A stretch of DNA of 64,000 bases from NCBI RefSeq assembly GCF_000472525.1, contig NZ_AWZT01000006.1, positions 197-64,196 of the forward strand, given 5' to 3'. This stretch comes from Paraburkholderia dilworthii. Its GTDB lineage: Bacteria; Pseudomonadota; Gammaproteobacteria; Burkholderiales; Burkholderiaceae. Numbering within the stretch: the stretch's first letter is position 1; the number at the start of each line of letters is the position of its first letter. Below, in pieces: positions 18,818 to 26,604 of the stretch. The notes under the pieces are model-generated. The model was not told the DNA's origin, did not search any database, and saw only the letters and a list, made by a program, of their open reading frames with translations. Made by a program: the position numbers and the translations under genes.

Positions 18818-19810
18818 ATGGATACCTACCCGATCGAAGTCGACTTTCCCGATCTTGCCGCGCATGCCCCTGGCAATGATGGCGTCCCTTACGTCTATAC
18901 GTTCGATTCTGGTGTGGCCGGCCCGCACGTGATGGTCAACGCACTGACGCACGGCAACGAGGTGTGCGGCGCGATCATCGTCGATGAACTGTTGCGCGCG
19001 CGATTGCGCCCGCGTCGCGGCCGGCTCACGCTGTCGTTCGCGAACGTGGCTGCCTATGCGCGTTTCAATCCCGCGATGCCGGACAACGCGCGCTTTGTCG
19101 ATCAGGACTTCAACCGCGTCTGGACCGTCGCCAAGCTCGACGATCCCGCGACGCGCTCGTCGGAACTCGATCGTGCCCGTGAGATGCGGCCGGTGGTCGA
19201 TAGCGTCGATCTGCTGCTCGACCTGCACTCGATGCACGAGAAAAGCGCGCCGCTGATCGTCGCCGGCCCGCTAAAAAAGGGCTCTGAGCTCGCGCTGCGC
19301 CTGGGCACCCCGGGCACGGTGATCTGCGACGAGGGCCACCCCGAAGGACGCCGGATGCGGGATTACAAAGGTTTCGGCGATGAAGCCAGTCCGAAGAACG
19401 CGCTTCTCATCGAGTGCGGCCAGCACTGGGAGACAAGCGCCGTCACGGTGGCTCGCGGCTGCACCGCGCGTTTTTTGCTGCTGGCAGGTGTCGTCGACGA
19501 AAGCGATCTGCCGCGCGGATGGCTTGTACCCCTGCACGACGAGATGCGTGTAGTGCGCGTGACCGAACCGGTCGTTGCGCGAAGCATGGAGTTTCGCTTC
19601 GCAGGGCCGTACACGGGCCTCGAAGTGTTGGAGGACGCCGGTACGGTGATCGGCTGGTCCGAAGGACAGGCCATCACCACGCCGTACGACAACTGTGTGC
19701 TCGTCATGCCGTCTCTGCGCCAGTTGCGGCCCGGCGTGACCGTGGTGCGGCTCGGCCGCATCGAACAGCGCATTGACCATTCCACTCTGAAACAGGAGAA
19801 AACAACGTGA
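18818..19810 (+). CDS. Succinylglutamate desuccinylase/aspartoacylase-family hydrolase
   Basis: About 330 residues, zinc-dependent M14-like deacylase. The zinc ligands are recognisable: H and E in NALTHGNEVCG near residue 50 and H in LLLDLHSMH near residue 140. The catalytic glutamate is in LIECGQHW. The substrate-binding FVDQDFNRVW segment lies between them. Members remove acetyl or succinyl groups from amino acids or diamines (AstE, aspartoacylase, DoeB). I use ATG 18818, 3 bases after the stop of the SSADH gene. Its pairing with SSADH and a GNAT enzyme suggests an acylated intermediate in the pathway. It overlaps the next gene by 4 bases (GTGA). Confidence 0.85.
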   Translation: MDTYPIEVDFPDLAAHAPGNDGVPYVYTFDSGVAGPHVMVNALTHGNEVCGAIIVDELLRARLRPRRGRLTLSFANVAAYARFNPAMPDNARFVDQDFNRVWTVAKLDDPATRSSELDRAREMRPVVDSVDLLLDLHSMHEKSAPLIVAGPLKKGSELALRLGTPGTVICDEGHPEGRRMRDYKGFGDEASPKNALLIECGQHWETSAVTVARGCTARFLLLAGVVDESDLPRGWLVPLHDEMRVVRVTEPVVARSMEFRFAGPYTGLEVLEDAGTVIGWSEGQAITTPYDNCVLVMPSLRQLRPGVTVVRLGRIEQRIDHSTLKQEKTT

Positions 19811-20589
19811 AAGTGCAGCATAACCTACCGGGAGACGAGATGTCCGAACTGCAACGACTAGCGACGGTAAATAGCCGTCCTCGATCCTTCATTGACCTGA
19901 AAGCGTTCGCGTCGGACGCCAGCCAGGGCATCGCGTTGGCCGCTTCGCCGGGCGATCGCTTCCTGTCCAGCCGCCGCTTTGTGGATTTACCGCCGGGCCC
20001 TGTGACGGCCGGCGTCATTACGCTCGCGGCAGACAGTGGTGCAGTATCGTTACAACCGGCAGACGAGTTCGTCGTCGTTGCCGAAGGAACGATAATGTTC
20101 AGGCAAGCAGAACGGGTGTTGACGCTGAATGCCGGGAGCAGCGCCGTGATCCCGGAGGGCGCGTACTTTGCGTGGTCGACGCAGGGACCGGTATCGATCA
20201 TCTTTATGCGTTATCAAGGCGCGCAGGGTACGGACGGCACCATCGTGCCGATCGACGACGCCCCGCAACTGGAGCCGTCGGGCACGCCGTCCGAAGAGTT
20301 GCTACTCACGCCTACGCCGCAGTGCCGCAATCAGACGGACTATCGTTCGCCCGATGAGCAGTTTAACTGCGGGACGTGGGATTCGACGCCCTATCACCGA
20401 GTCGCAATGCTTTACCACCATCACGAGCTCATGCATCTGCTCGAAGGCAGCGTGACGTTCGTGGACGAAACAGGTCGCGGCGCGACGTTCTCGCGCGGCG
20501 ACATTTTCCTCGTTGAGCAAGGCGCGCAGTGCAGCTGGGAAAGTCGCGAGCACGTCGCAAAGGTCTACGCGACCTATCGCCCCGCATAG
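19807..20589 (+). CDS. Two-domain cupin protein
   Basis: A 260-residue bicupin. The first barrel (about residues 60-130) contains LQPADEFVVVAEGTIMFR and GSSAVIPEGAYFAW; the second (about 190-258) contains HHHELMHLLEGSVTFVDETG and RGDIFLVEQGAQCSW, with histidines and a glutamate suited to bind a metal. The layout resembles cupin enzymes annotated as ureidoglycine aminohydrolase-like or ethanolamine-utilisation-like. The start is GTG 19807 overlapping the previous stop; ATG 19840 with GGGAG before it is an alternative. It ends the operon and is followed at once by a terminator. Confidence 0.8.
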   Translation: MKVQHNLPGDEMSELQRLATVNSRPRSFIDLKAFASDASQGIALAASPGDRFLSSRRFVDLPPGPVTAGVITLAADSGAVSLQPADEFVVVAEGTIMFRQAERVLTLNAGSSAVIPEGAYFAWSTQGPVSIIFMRYQGAQGTDGTIVPIDDAPQLEPSGTPSEELLLTPTPQCRNQTDYRSPDEQFNCGTWDSTPYHRVAMLYHHHELMHLLEGSVTFVDETGRGATFSRGDIFLVEQGAQCSWESREHVAKVYATYRPA

Positions 20590-20609
20590 CGCCGCCAATC
20601 GTCCGCGAA

Positions 20610-21071
20610 TCACACCCCTGGTGTAGCGTCGCCCGCAGGCAGTCCATGTCTGCGGGCTTTTTTACGCGGCAGCGCGGTTGTGCACTCACGCAAATGCAGC
20701 GAGATCACGATCCTCTCGTAGTTCGGTTCGAAGCCATAAAGCGACGCCGCGAGTCGCGTTGCCACCGCGTGGCGGATAAGCAGTAATGGAAGGCTTAGTC
20801 CCGCCCAAAGGCGTATCCATTCGGCGGGCGCGAGCGCCCAGTGGCGGCGCTGGTAGATAGTCTGTAGAGCCAGTGGAAAATGCAGAGCGGCCGAGCCATA
20901 CAACAGGATCGTTCCGGGTACGCTATGCCAGAGTGATATCGCCATTGTGAGCCCCTGCCCAGCAAGATTCAGAGACCAGATCCCAAGGGCATGGTTGATC
21001 AGGTGGAGAAAAACGTAGATCAGCACGATCACGCCCGATCCGAATTGCAAACGGCGCACAAACTGTTTCAC
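20610..21071 (-). pseudogene. Truncated membrane part of an adenylate cyclase
   Basis: The minus-strand frame from ATG 21071 encodes a membrane region with VIVLIYVFLHLINHALGIWSL, LLYGSAALHFPLALQTIYQRR and LIRHAVATRLAASLYGFEP. This matches the N-terminal membrane anchor found in some proteobacterial class III adenylate/guanylate cyclases, where transmembrane helices with histidines precede a ferredoxin-like and a cyclase domain. After about residue 125 similarity ends and the frame runs into the terminator of the opposite operon. The cyclase domain is absent. It is probably a deletion relic; a small stand-alone membrane protein is less likely. Confidence 0.6.
20631..20663 (+). terminator. Rho-independent terminator of the GNAT-to-cupin operon
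   Basis: GCCCGCAG (20631-20638) pairs with CTGCGGGC (20650-20657) across an 11-base loop and is followed by six T residues. It lies 41 bases after the cupin stop codon, which fixes the end of the operon. Confidence 0.9.
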
Positions 21072-21226
21072 CTTCGCCCTCTTAATGTTAGACGTGTAGA
21101 GAACGGCCGTTAGAAGTCGAGAAACAGTCGGCAGTGTCTAACTGGAACTACGCATTCGTCGCTGCTGGCGTCCGTTTCAACGTCCTTCGGCAATTGCGTT
21201 ATCGCATCACGCAACGTTAGTTTTAC

Positions 21227-21424
21227 TTAGTAGACGCCAGATCCGCTGCCGTTGCTGGTTGTGTTTTTCTGAACGGAAGGCTGCTGCATCATGCGGGCAC
21301 CCCGCTTCGCGAGCATCAGATTGAGTTCGGCCGTTCCCGTGCACATCGATCGGTCCAATGGAGACCTCGTTTCTAGGGTTGTGCGCGAGCCGACCCGACA
21401 AAGGCGACAGAAAATTGCGTCCAT
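21227..21424 (-). CDS. Small hypothetical protein behind an ECF-type promoter
   Basis: I support this mainly by its upstream signals. A promoter identical in layout to those of the nearby ECF regulon lies at 21475-21503, and ATG 21424 has AAGGA about eight bases upstream. The resulting 65-residue product begins MDAIFCRLCRV and ends with a Gly/Ser-rich tail. It has no recognised domain and no convincing signal peptide. An earlier ATG at 21448 is possible, giving 73 residues. The frame could also be a decayed gene. Confidence 0.4.
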   Translation of the reverse strand: MDAIFCRLCRVGSRTTLETRSPLDRSMCTGTAELNLMLAKRGARMMQQPSVQKNTTSNGSGSGVY

Positions 21425-21474
21425 GAAGAATGTCCTTATTGCAGGCATCTGAGTGTGTTGTGGAGATGCACTGA

Positions 21475-21503
21475 GTAGACGCGGATTCGTCTCTGGATAT
21501 TCC
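21475..21503 (-). promoter_or_regulatory. ECF-type promoter (small unknown gene)
   Basis: On the minus strand GGAATA (21503-21498) is followed after exactly 17 bases by GTCTAC (21480-21475) and then TCA. This is the same pattern as the promoters at 24358, 24520 and 21701. Transcription would run left into the gene starting at 21424. Confidence 0.65.
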
Positions 21504-21700
21504 TGGACTTTCAAAAAAGCCATTTCCCAGATCGATAACTCCGAAAACCGCCATCGACCGGCGTCGAAGTAGAAGCAGAAAGTACTCCACCACTTCTGAT
21601 CACATCGTCCGCACGCGTCGACCGTTTGTAGTTAAATCGCGGCAGCTTCCACCAGCGGGACGAGCGGGCGCCCGGACGCATTCGTCGCGTTGAGCAGACG
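21504..21700. other. Intergenic region between two outward-facing ECF-type promoters
   Basis: No gene is supported here. The two promoters at 21475 and 21701 point away from each other, so this stretch separates two divergent transcripts. Confidence 0.5.
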
Positions 21701-21729
21701 GGAATAAAACGGATGACGCGACAGTCTAG
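21701..21729 (+). promoter_or_regulatory. ECF-type promoter (phosphoesterase-cupredoxin operon)
   Basis: GGAATA at 21701-21706, a 17-base spacer and GTCTAG at 21724-21729 match the promoter of the ECF sigma gene itself. It lies 72 bases before the metallophosphoesterase start. Confidence 0.65.
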
Positions 21730-21801
21730 CTCTTGAACCCAGTCGCGAGGCCCGTTGGATGATCCAGCGATCCGCCTCCGTAACCTAGTCGTGAGGCCTA
21801 T

Positions 21802-22746
21802 ATGTCGTCAGATCTTCCATCCGATTCATCTCGTCGCGGCGCATTGAAATGTCTCGCCTTCGGCGGCGTTGGCACTGTATTTGTGCTGGCCGGCGGTGTT
21901 CTTACTCCAATGGAATTGGCTCTCGCCGCGACGGCGAAGAGCTCGTCGGCTGGAGCGGGCGTTCCTCTGTTTCTGCAGATCAGCGACAGTCATATCGGCT
22001 TCAACAAAGAAGCCAATCCTGATGTCGCGGGCACACTCAAGCAGACGATCGAATTCGTCAACGCGATGCCGATCAAGCCGGCGCTGACGATTCACACCGG
22101 AGACATTACCCATCTTTCCAAGCCGGAAGAGTTCGACCTCGCGGCGCAATTGATGTCGGGCCTGAATATCACGGAGTTGCATACGGTGCCTGGCGAGCAC
22201 GACGTGACCGACGGGGCTGGAACCGAATACTTCAAACGTTTCGGTCAAGCATCCGACAACAAGGGCTATTACAGCTTCGATCACAACGGCGTGCACTTCG
22301 TCGGCCTCGTCAATGTGATGCATTTCAAGCCGAACGGTTTGGGGGGCCTTGGCGACGATCAGCTCGTCTGGCTGAAAAACGATCTGGAAGGCCGCTCGTC
22401 CAGCACGCCGATCGTTGTCTTCGCGCACATGCCGATGTGGACGATCTACGAACCGTGGGGCTGGGGTACTGGCGATGCCGGCCAGGCGTTGAGCTATCTG
22501 AAGCGCTTCGGTTCCGTAACCGTACTGAATGGGCACATTCATCAGATCGTGTCAAAGGTGGAGGGCAATGTCACCTTTCATACCGCGCGCTCGACGGCCT
22601 ATCCGCAACCCACGGCGGGTAATGGACCGGGCCCCGGCCCGCTGAAGGTGGCCAGCGATCAGCTTCCGAGGATGCTTGGCGTGACCAGCATCAGGGTCAT
22701 GCGCCATCCTCTGAGAGCGACGCTCGCGGACACGACCCTCGTCTGA
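21802..22746 (+). CDS. Tat-exported metallophosphoesterase
   Basis: A 314-residue calcineurin-like phosphoesterase. The N-terminus has a twin-arginine motif (SSRRGALKCLAFGG) and a hydrophobic stretch ending ELALAATA, so the folded protein is probably exported with its metals bound. The metal-binding motifs are LQISDSHIGF (D, H), HTGDITH (GD), VPGEHD (GNHD variant with E for N), FAHMP and NGHIHQI (GHxH). The Glu in place of Asn in GNHD is a mild oddity. It precedes a cupredoxin gene in the same operon and has an ECF-type promoter, which suggests an envelope stress function. Substrate is unknown. Confidence 0.85.
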   Translation: MSSDLPSDSSRRGALKCLAFGGVGTVFVLAGGVLTPMELALAATAKSSSAGAGVPLFLQISDSHIGFNKEANPDVAGTLKQTIEFVNAMPIKPALTIHTGDITHLSKPEEFDLAAQLMSGLNITELHTVPGEHDVTDGAGTEYFKRFGQASDNKGYYSFDHNGVHFVGLVNVMHFKPNGLGGLGDDQLVWLKNDLEGRSSSTPIVVFAHMPMWTIYEPWGWGTGDAGQALSYLKRFGSVTVLNGHIHQIVSKVEGNVTFHTARSTAYPQPTAGNGPGPGPLKVASDQLPRMLGVTSIRVMRHPLRATLADTTLV

Positions 22747-22782
22747 ATCGCCACACGGTACTTATCAACCAGGAACCATGTC

Positions 22783-23127
22783 ATGCTAACCAAAATCTTT
22801 CGCCGCGCCGCCGCCGTCACTTTCGGGTTCGGAATGTTCATAGCGGCGTCTGCTGCTCTCACCGTCGTTCAGGCGCAGGAGCCCGATGCGGTCGTGATAA
22901 AGAACTTCATGTTCTCGCCGATGTCGCTCACCATCAAAGCCGGTTCGACCGTGACCTGGAAGAATCTCGATGGTGAACCGCATACGGTCGTCAACGACGC
23001 CGGAATCTTTCACTCGGCGGCGCTCGATCAGAACGACACCTTTCAGTTCAAGTTCGATAAACCGGGTGTCTACAAAGTGTTCTGCGGCATACACCCAACC
23101 ATGAAAGAGACCATTACTGTGCAATAG
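22783..23127 (+). CDS. Secreted cupredoxin (plastocyanin/amicyanin-like)
   Basis: A 114-residue blue-copper-type protein. A signal peptide spans about residues 1-31, ending VVQAQ. The mature domain has the four type 1 copper ligands in order: His in GEPHTVVND, then Cys, His and Met in VFCGIHPTMKE near the C-terminus. It begins 36 bases after the phosphoesterase stop, so both are likely transcribed from the promoter at 21701. It would act in the periplasm as an electron carrier or copper protein; the partner is unknown. Confidence 0.9.
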   Translation: MLTKIFRRAAAVTFGFGMFIAASAALTVVQAQEPDAVVIKNFMFSPMSLTIKAGSTVTWKNLDGEPHTVVNDAGIFHSAALDQNDTFQFKFDKPGVYKVFCGIHPTMKETITVQ

Positions 23128-23617
23128 ACGCCCGCTGCGCGCGTTCGTGCCGCCAGAAGTTGCGCGACTGCCCCGCAAGAGAACGCGGGGCACGGCGTTC
23201 CAAGCTGACTGCGGGACGCTCGCGCGAGGCAGGAGCTTCGTTTCTCTGAAACTGAGGGCCACTGAGGGCGTCTGGATGACCATCGAAAGCTGAGGTGGGT
23301 CACATAGGAGCGGCTATCGAAGCGGCTGGCATGCCGTGGATCAGAGCGTCGCTGCAAGCGTTGGCTTGCGGCGAAGGTGCACGAAACCCTTGGCGTATCG
23401 AACCGCTTCACGCACCACCGTCACTGCCGCCGACATTGCGCAACCCTGTATGTCGAGCACTAGTGCGACGACCGGCCGAATGCGCAACACCGGATATCGC
23501 GTCGTCATGTGTAGCCCCAAGTGTGGAGTCGGGCAGGTACTGGCTGCTTGTCCCAAGCAGTCAGTACACGCCCGACTCTTTCGCAACCGGCGGATCGCTG
23601 CCAGACAGTGTGCCGAC
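23128..23617. other. Intergenic between convergent genes, no supported gene
   Basis: This 490-base stretch lies between the cupredoxin and the DUF4148 gene, which point at each other. It contains short frames, including a minus-strand one at 23341-23586 without recognised similarity. No clear terminator with a T-run was found. Confidence 0.4.
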
Positions 23618-23938
23618 TCATGGCGTCGGCGGCATCTTTTCAGCCCGGCCTACGTCCGCGACCGCATCTCGTTCCGCTTGATGCTTAGCAGCCACCTTTG
23701 CCTCAGCAGCCTGAATATCCGCGGGATAGTCACTATCGTCGCCTTGGGACGGGTTATACCCGACCGCCTCGAGTTCTTCGAGCTCATGGCGCACTTCCGC
23801 TTGAGTGACCTGATGTGCGGCAGGCTCAGACCGTGTTTGCGCGTACACGCAGGATGAACCTGCCATCAGCACCGCGCCGGCGACAACGAGGATCCGTAAT
23901 GGCCGGTCAACAACTCCGTCTAATGAATCAGATTTCAC
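23618..23938 (-). CDS. DUF4148 small secreted protein
   Basis: I start at GTG 23938, which has GGAG eight bases upstream and puts a membrane/signal segment (LRILVVAGAVLMAGSSCVYAQ) at the N-terminus. The mature region VTQAEVRHELEELEAVGYNP is the hallmark of the DUF4148 family, common as paralogous small exported proteins in Burkholderiaceae. The rest is a helical, Ala/Glu-rich tail. The function of the family is not known. Unlike its neighbour at 24076, no ECF-type promoter is visible in front of it. Confidence 0.78.
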   Translation of the reverse strand: MKSDSLDGVVDRPLRILVVAGAVLMAGSSCVYAQTRSEPAAHQVTQAEVRHELEELEAVGYNPSQGDDSDYPADIQAAEAKVAAKHQAERDAVADVGRAEKMPPTP

Positions 23939-24075
23939 GTTAGTACTCCATATTGGTAAGAACTTCTGAACAGTCGGATTTGGCGTGGCGTCTATGTGAT
24001 GATGGCGGTACCGCCACGACACAGATACGCACGTCCTGACACACCTTGGAAAACGAACCAACCCGAAACGTCACG

Positions 24076-24321
24076 TCAATCGATAGTGTTCTGCATACTT
24101 ACCTGCCGCCGTTCCGCAAGATACTCCTGCTTCAATCGCGCGACCTGTGTCGTGAAGATCGGATTAACATCCGGGTACGATGTTTCGGTGACATAATTCA
24201 GGCCGTTGTTTTGCGCTTCGATCAATTCCTGATAGACCTCAGCGCGCGTCTTGCTCTGGGCAAATACGCCCGACGAAGCGAGAACGGCAAGCGAGGTCGC
24301 GGTGACAGCAAGCTTCTTCAT
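24076..24321 (-). CDS. DUF4148 small secreted protein, ECF-regulated
   Basis: An 81-residue protein. ATG 24321 follows a clear AGGAG and gives a classic signal peptide (MKKLAVTATSLAVLASSGVFAQ). The mature part KTRAEVYQELIEAQNNGLNY is DUF4148-like. A longer frame to 24552 is open upstream but lacks similarity and overlaps the promoter at 24358-24386, so I reject it. The gene is divergent from the ECF sigma gene, and its promoter has the same GGAATA-N17-GTCTAC layout. It is therefore probably a direct target of that sigma factor. Confidence 0.82.
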   Translation of the reverse strand: MKKLAVTATSLAVLASSGVFAQSKTRAEVYQELIEAQNNGLNYVTETSYPDVNPIFTTQVARLKQEYLAERRQVSMQNTID

Positions 24322-24357
24322 TTTCGACTCCTGAGAGTGTTTTGCGATATGCGATGA

Positions 24358-24386
24358 GTAGACGCCGCGTTGCCACCGGATATTCC
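24358..24386 (-). promoter_or_regulatory. ECF-type promoter (DUF4148 gene)
   Basis: On the minus strand GGAATA (24386-24381) and GTCTAC (24363-24358) are separated by exactly 17 bases, and TCA follows as in the copies at 21475 and 24520. The start codon of the DUF4148 gene is 36 bases downstream. Confidence 0.68.
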
Positions 24387-24519
24387 CGCACATCGAACAA
24401 AAATCGCTGCGCTGACCGATGACGGCCCGCGGACCGCATTGCGTGCTGCTGCTGTGCGTAAAATCGAAGCAAGCGTGCCGGATGGCGCACCTCGCCGTAC
24501 GGAGCCATTCGCTGGTCCG

Positions 24520-24548
24520 GGAATAAAAGTAACGTTCCGGCGGTCTGC
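24520..24548 (+). promoter_or_regulatory. ECF-type promoter of the sigma/anti-sigma operon
   Basis: GGAATA at 24520-24525 and GTCTGC at 24543-24548 are 17 bases apart, followed by TCA. The sigma factor start is 42 bases downstream. The match to three other promoters nearby indicates that the sigma factor activates its own gene. Confidence 0.68.
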
Positions 24549-24590
24549 TCACTGTCGGTCACGGAATGCGTTTACTGCAGGGATTTGACA

Positions 24591-25130
24591 ATGGCCGGTC
24601 CAGATACTGCGCGGCGCTTCGAAACGCTCCTTTTGCCTCATATGAATTCGGCGTTTAATGTCGCGCGATGGCTGACGCATAACGATCAGGATGCGCAGGA
24701 CGTGGTGCAGGAGGCCTATATCCGAGCATTCAGGTTCTTTGGCGGATTCCGCGGCGAGGATGCTCGCGCGTGGCTGTTAAGCATCGTGCGCAATACCTTT
24801 TACACGTGGCATCAGCAGAACAGGGGGCACGCTGCTGATACGACGGAGTTCGAGGAAGACATGCATAGCCAGGAGACGACTACCGCTGACCGTGACGACA
24901 GTCCCGAAGCGATGCTCACCCGCAGCCAGAACCGGAAGCGGGTGCACGAGGCGTTGCAAGGACTGCGTCTGGAGTATCGGGAGGTGATCGTGTTGCGGGA
25001 GCTCGAGGAATTGTCGTACAAGGAAATCGCCGATATCGTGGGCATCCCGATAGGTACCGTGATGTCTCGCCTCGGGCGCGGACGCCAGCGGCTTGCGGCG
25101 CTGCTTGCACCGACGGATCAGGAGGCGTGA
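24591..25130 (+). CDS. ECF-family RNA polymerase sigma factor
   Basis: A 179-residue sigma-70 family member containing only regions 2 and 4. Region 2 shows VARWLTHNDQDAQDVVQEAY, the -10 recognition part IRAFRFFGGFRGEDARAWLLSIVRNTF and the aromatic/basic end. Region 4 is LRLEYREVIVLRELEELSYKEIADIVG followed by the recognition helix IPIGTVMSRLGRGRQRL. I use ATG 24591 with GCAGGGA before it; TTG 24585 is not needed. Its stop overlaps the anti-sigma start (TGATG). The four shared promoters around it define its likely regulon. Confidence 0.93.
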   Translation: MAGPDTARRFETLLLPHMNSAFNVARWLTHNDQDAQDVVQEAYIRAFRFFGGFRGEDARAWLLSIVRNTFYTWHQQNRGHAADTTEFEEDMHSQETTTADRDDSPEAMLTRSQNRKRVHEALQGLRLEYREVIVLRELEELSYKEIADIVGIPIGTVMSRLGRGRQRLAALLAPTDQEA

Positions 25131-25918
25131 TGGATCACGAACAGGCATTTGAACTGCTGCCGGGCTATGTCGACCAGGAGTTGAGCCTGTCGGAATCGCT
25201 CGCATTCGAGCGTCATCTTGCCGGCTGTGAGCATTGCCAGCACGCCTATCGGCAACAACGCAGCGTTAGTGCGCAGCTCAGGCAGGCGGATTTGCGCGTC
25301 GAGGCGCCGGATGAACTCGTCAAACGTATCAAGGCTGCGTTGCCAGTTCGGCGCTCGCTGTGGGAACGGCTCGTCGATCGGTTCAGTAACGGCACACGCG
25401 GGCGGTCATGGGGCCTGGCGCCGGTTGGCGCAATGGCTTTCAGTGTCATTGCGCTCGCCTGGAGCGCGGGTCTATACCTGTCGACCTCGTCGGGCGAGGC
25501 ACGCCTGACTCAAGAACTGGTCGACGATCATATTCGGTCGTTGCAGTTCAATCACCTGTCCGATGTCATCTCGACCGACCGGCACACGGTGAAACCCTGG
25601 TTCGACGGGAAGCTGGATTTCGCCCCGCCCGTGGTCGACCTCGCGCAGCAGGGGTATCCACTGATTGGTGGCCGGCTTGATTACCTCAATGGGCGCACGG
25701 TAGCTGTGATGGTCTATCGTTACAAGCTGCATCCGATCAACCTCTATGTATGGCCGGGCAACGACGCCGGCGCACCGCCCCCTCGCATCGATGAGGAGAA
25801 AGGCTATCGCCTTGCTCATTGGAGTGCAGCAGGGATGAACTACTGGGCGATTACCGATGCCGGCGAAAGCGAACTGAACGGCTTCATTACCAATCTGCTC
25901 GCGCATCCCGCTTCGTAG
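25130..25918 (+). CDS. Membrane anti-sigma factor with zinc-binding motif
   Basis: A 262-residue transmembrane anti-sigma factor. The N-terminal cytosolic part has the ZAS-type motif HLAGCEHC (HxxxCxxC) near residues 29-36, which holds the sigma factor. One membrane helix lies at about residues 100-122 (GAMAFSVIALAWSAGLYLS). A periplasmic domain of about 135 residues follows and contains FDGKLDFAPPVVDLAQQGYPLIGGRLDY and WSAAGMNYWAITDAG, seen in many proteobacterial anti-sigma factors of this type. ATG 25130 overlaps the sigma stop. The signal sensed is unknown. Confidence 0.9.
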   Translation: MDHEQAFELLPGYVDQELSLSESLAFERHLAGCEHCQHAYRQQRSVSAQLRQADLRVEAPDELVKRIKAALPVRRSLWERLVDRFSNGTRGRSWGLAPVGAMAFSVIALAWSAGLYLSTSSGEARLTQELVDDHIRSLQFNHLSDVISTDRHTVKPWFDGKLDFAPPVVDLAQQGYPLIGGRLDYLNGRTVAVMVYRYKLHPINLYVWPGNDAGAPPPRIDEEKGYRLAHWSAAGMNYWAITDAGESELNGFITNLLAHPAS

Positions 25919-26604
25919 CTGGCGTAGCGGAGTACCAGGCAACAAATCCATGCGTGAAGCGGCGAACCGGCGTCGCCTTTTTCTTCCGCTGTTCCTGATG
26001 TTGCCGGTGCCCGCCCCCCTGCTCTTTGCGCGCTCGCCCTTTCATGCGATCCATGCGTCCCTTCAACGCGATGCCAGGCATATCTCTTCGAATCTTCGCC
26101 GCGTTCACGTTTGCGCTGCCCACGCTCTATTTCAAGAAGCTGATCTACAACGCCGATTAGAACGTCGCCGGCGCCCGCCTCCTTTTCGCAACAACCCAGT
26201 CTGTTTCCCGCGTTCTACGCCTGGTCAACAACGGCCAGTGCTGCCCGCGCTAATAAGAGCGCTTGCCCACAAAGCAGATCATCGCTGCTCCTGATTTATC
26301 CGCCAATGTTGGATGCCCCACGGTTCTCCTAATACCATATTCGTAAAGTCAACAAAAAACAGACGTCATTAAAAGCGAAGAGAAAACCGCAAGCATCGAT
26401 TGATCGATGCTACGGGGAGACCGCCTCAACCGGGGATACCAAACGCTCCATGACTCACGATGCGATAGCGCGCAGGCGCCCGCTTGTCATGGCGCCTCGG
26501 AGTCCAATCGATTGATTCGGACTAAAAACTTCTTACTCAGTACCTGCCACATCCCGGCGTCAATGTGGCTGGATAACCGTGCGCCGTCAATCTGGAGACT
26601 AACG
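25919..26604. other. Intergenic, 686 bases, with a perfect inverted repeat
   Basis: No gene is supported between the anti-sigma gene and the first Gly-rich secreted protein. Frames on both strands lack start signals and similarity. An A/T-rich stretch begins near 26330 and is followed by the inverted repeat at 26392-26411, so the right part probably carries the promoter of the gene at 26605. Confidence 0.45.
26392..26411. promoter_or_regulatory. 20-base inverted repeat, possible operator
   Basis: AGCATCGAT and ATCGATGCT form a perfect 9-base inverted repeat around a TG spacer. There is no following T-run, so it looks more like a dyad protein-binding site than a terminator. It is 193 bases upstream of the Gly-rich secreted gene. 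Confidence 0.45.
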
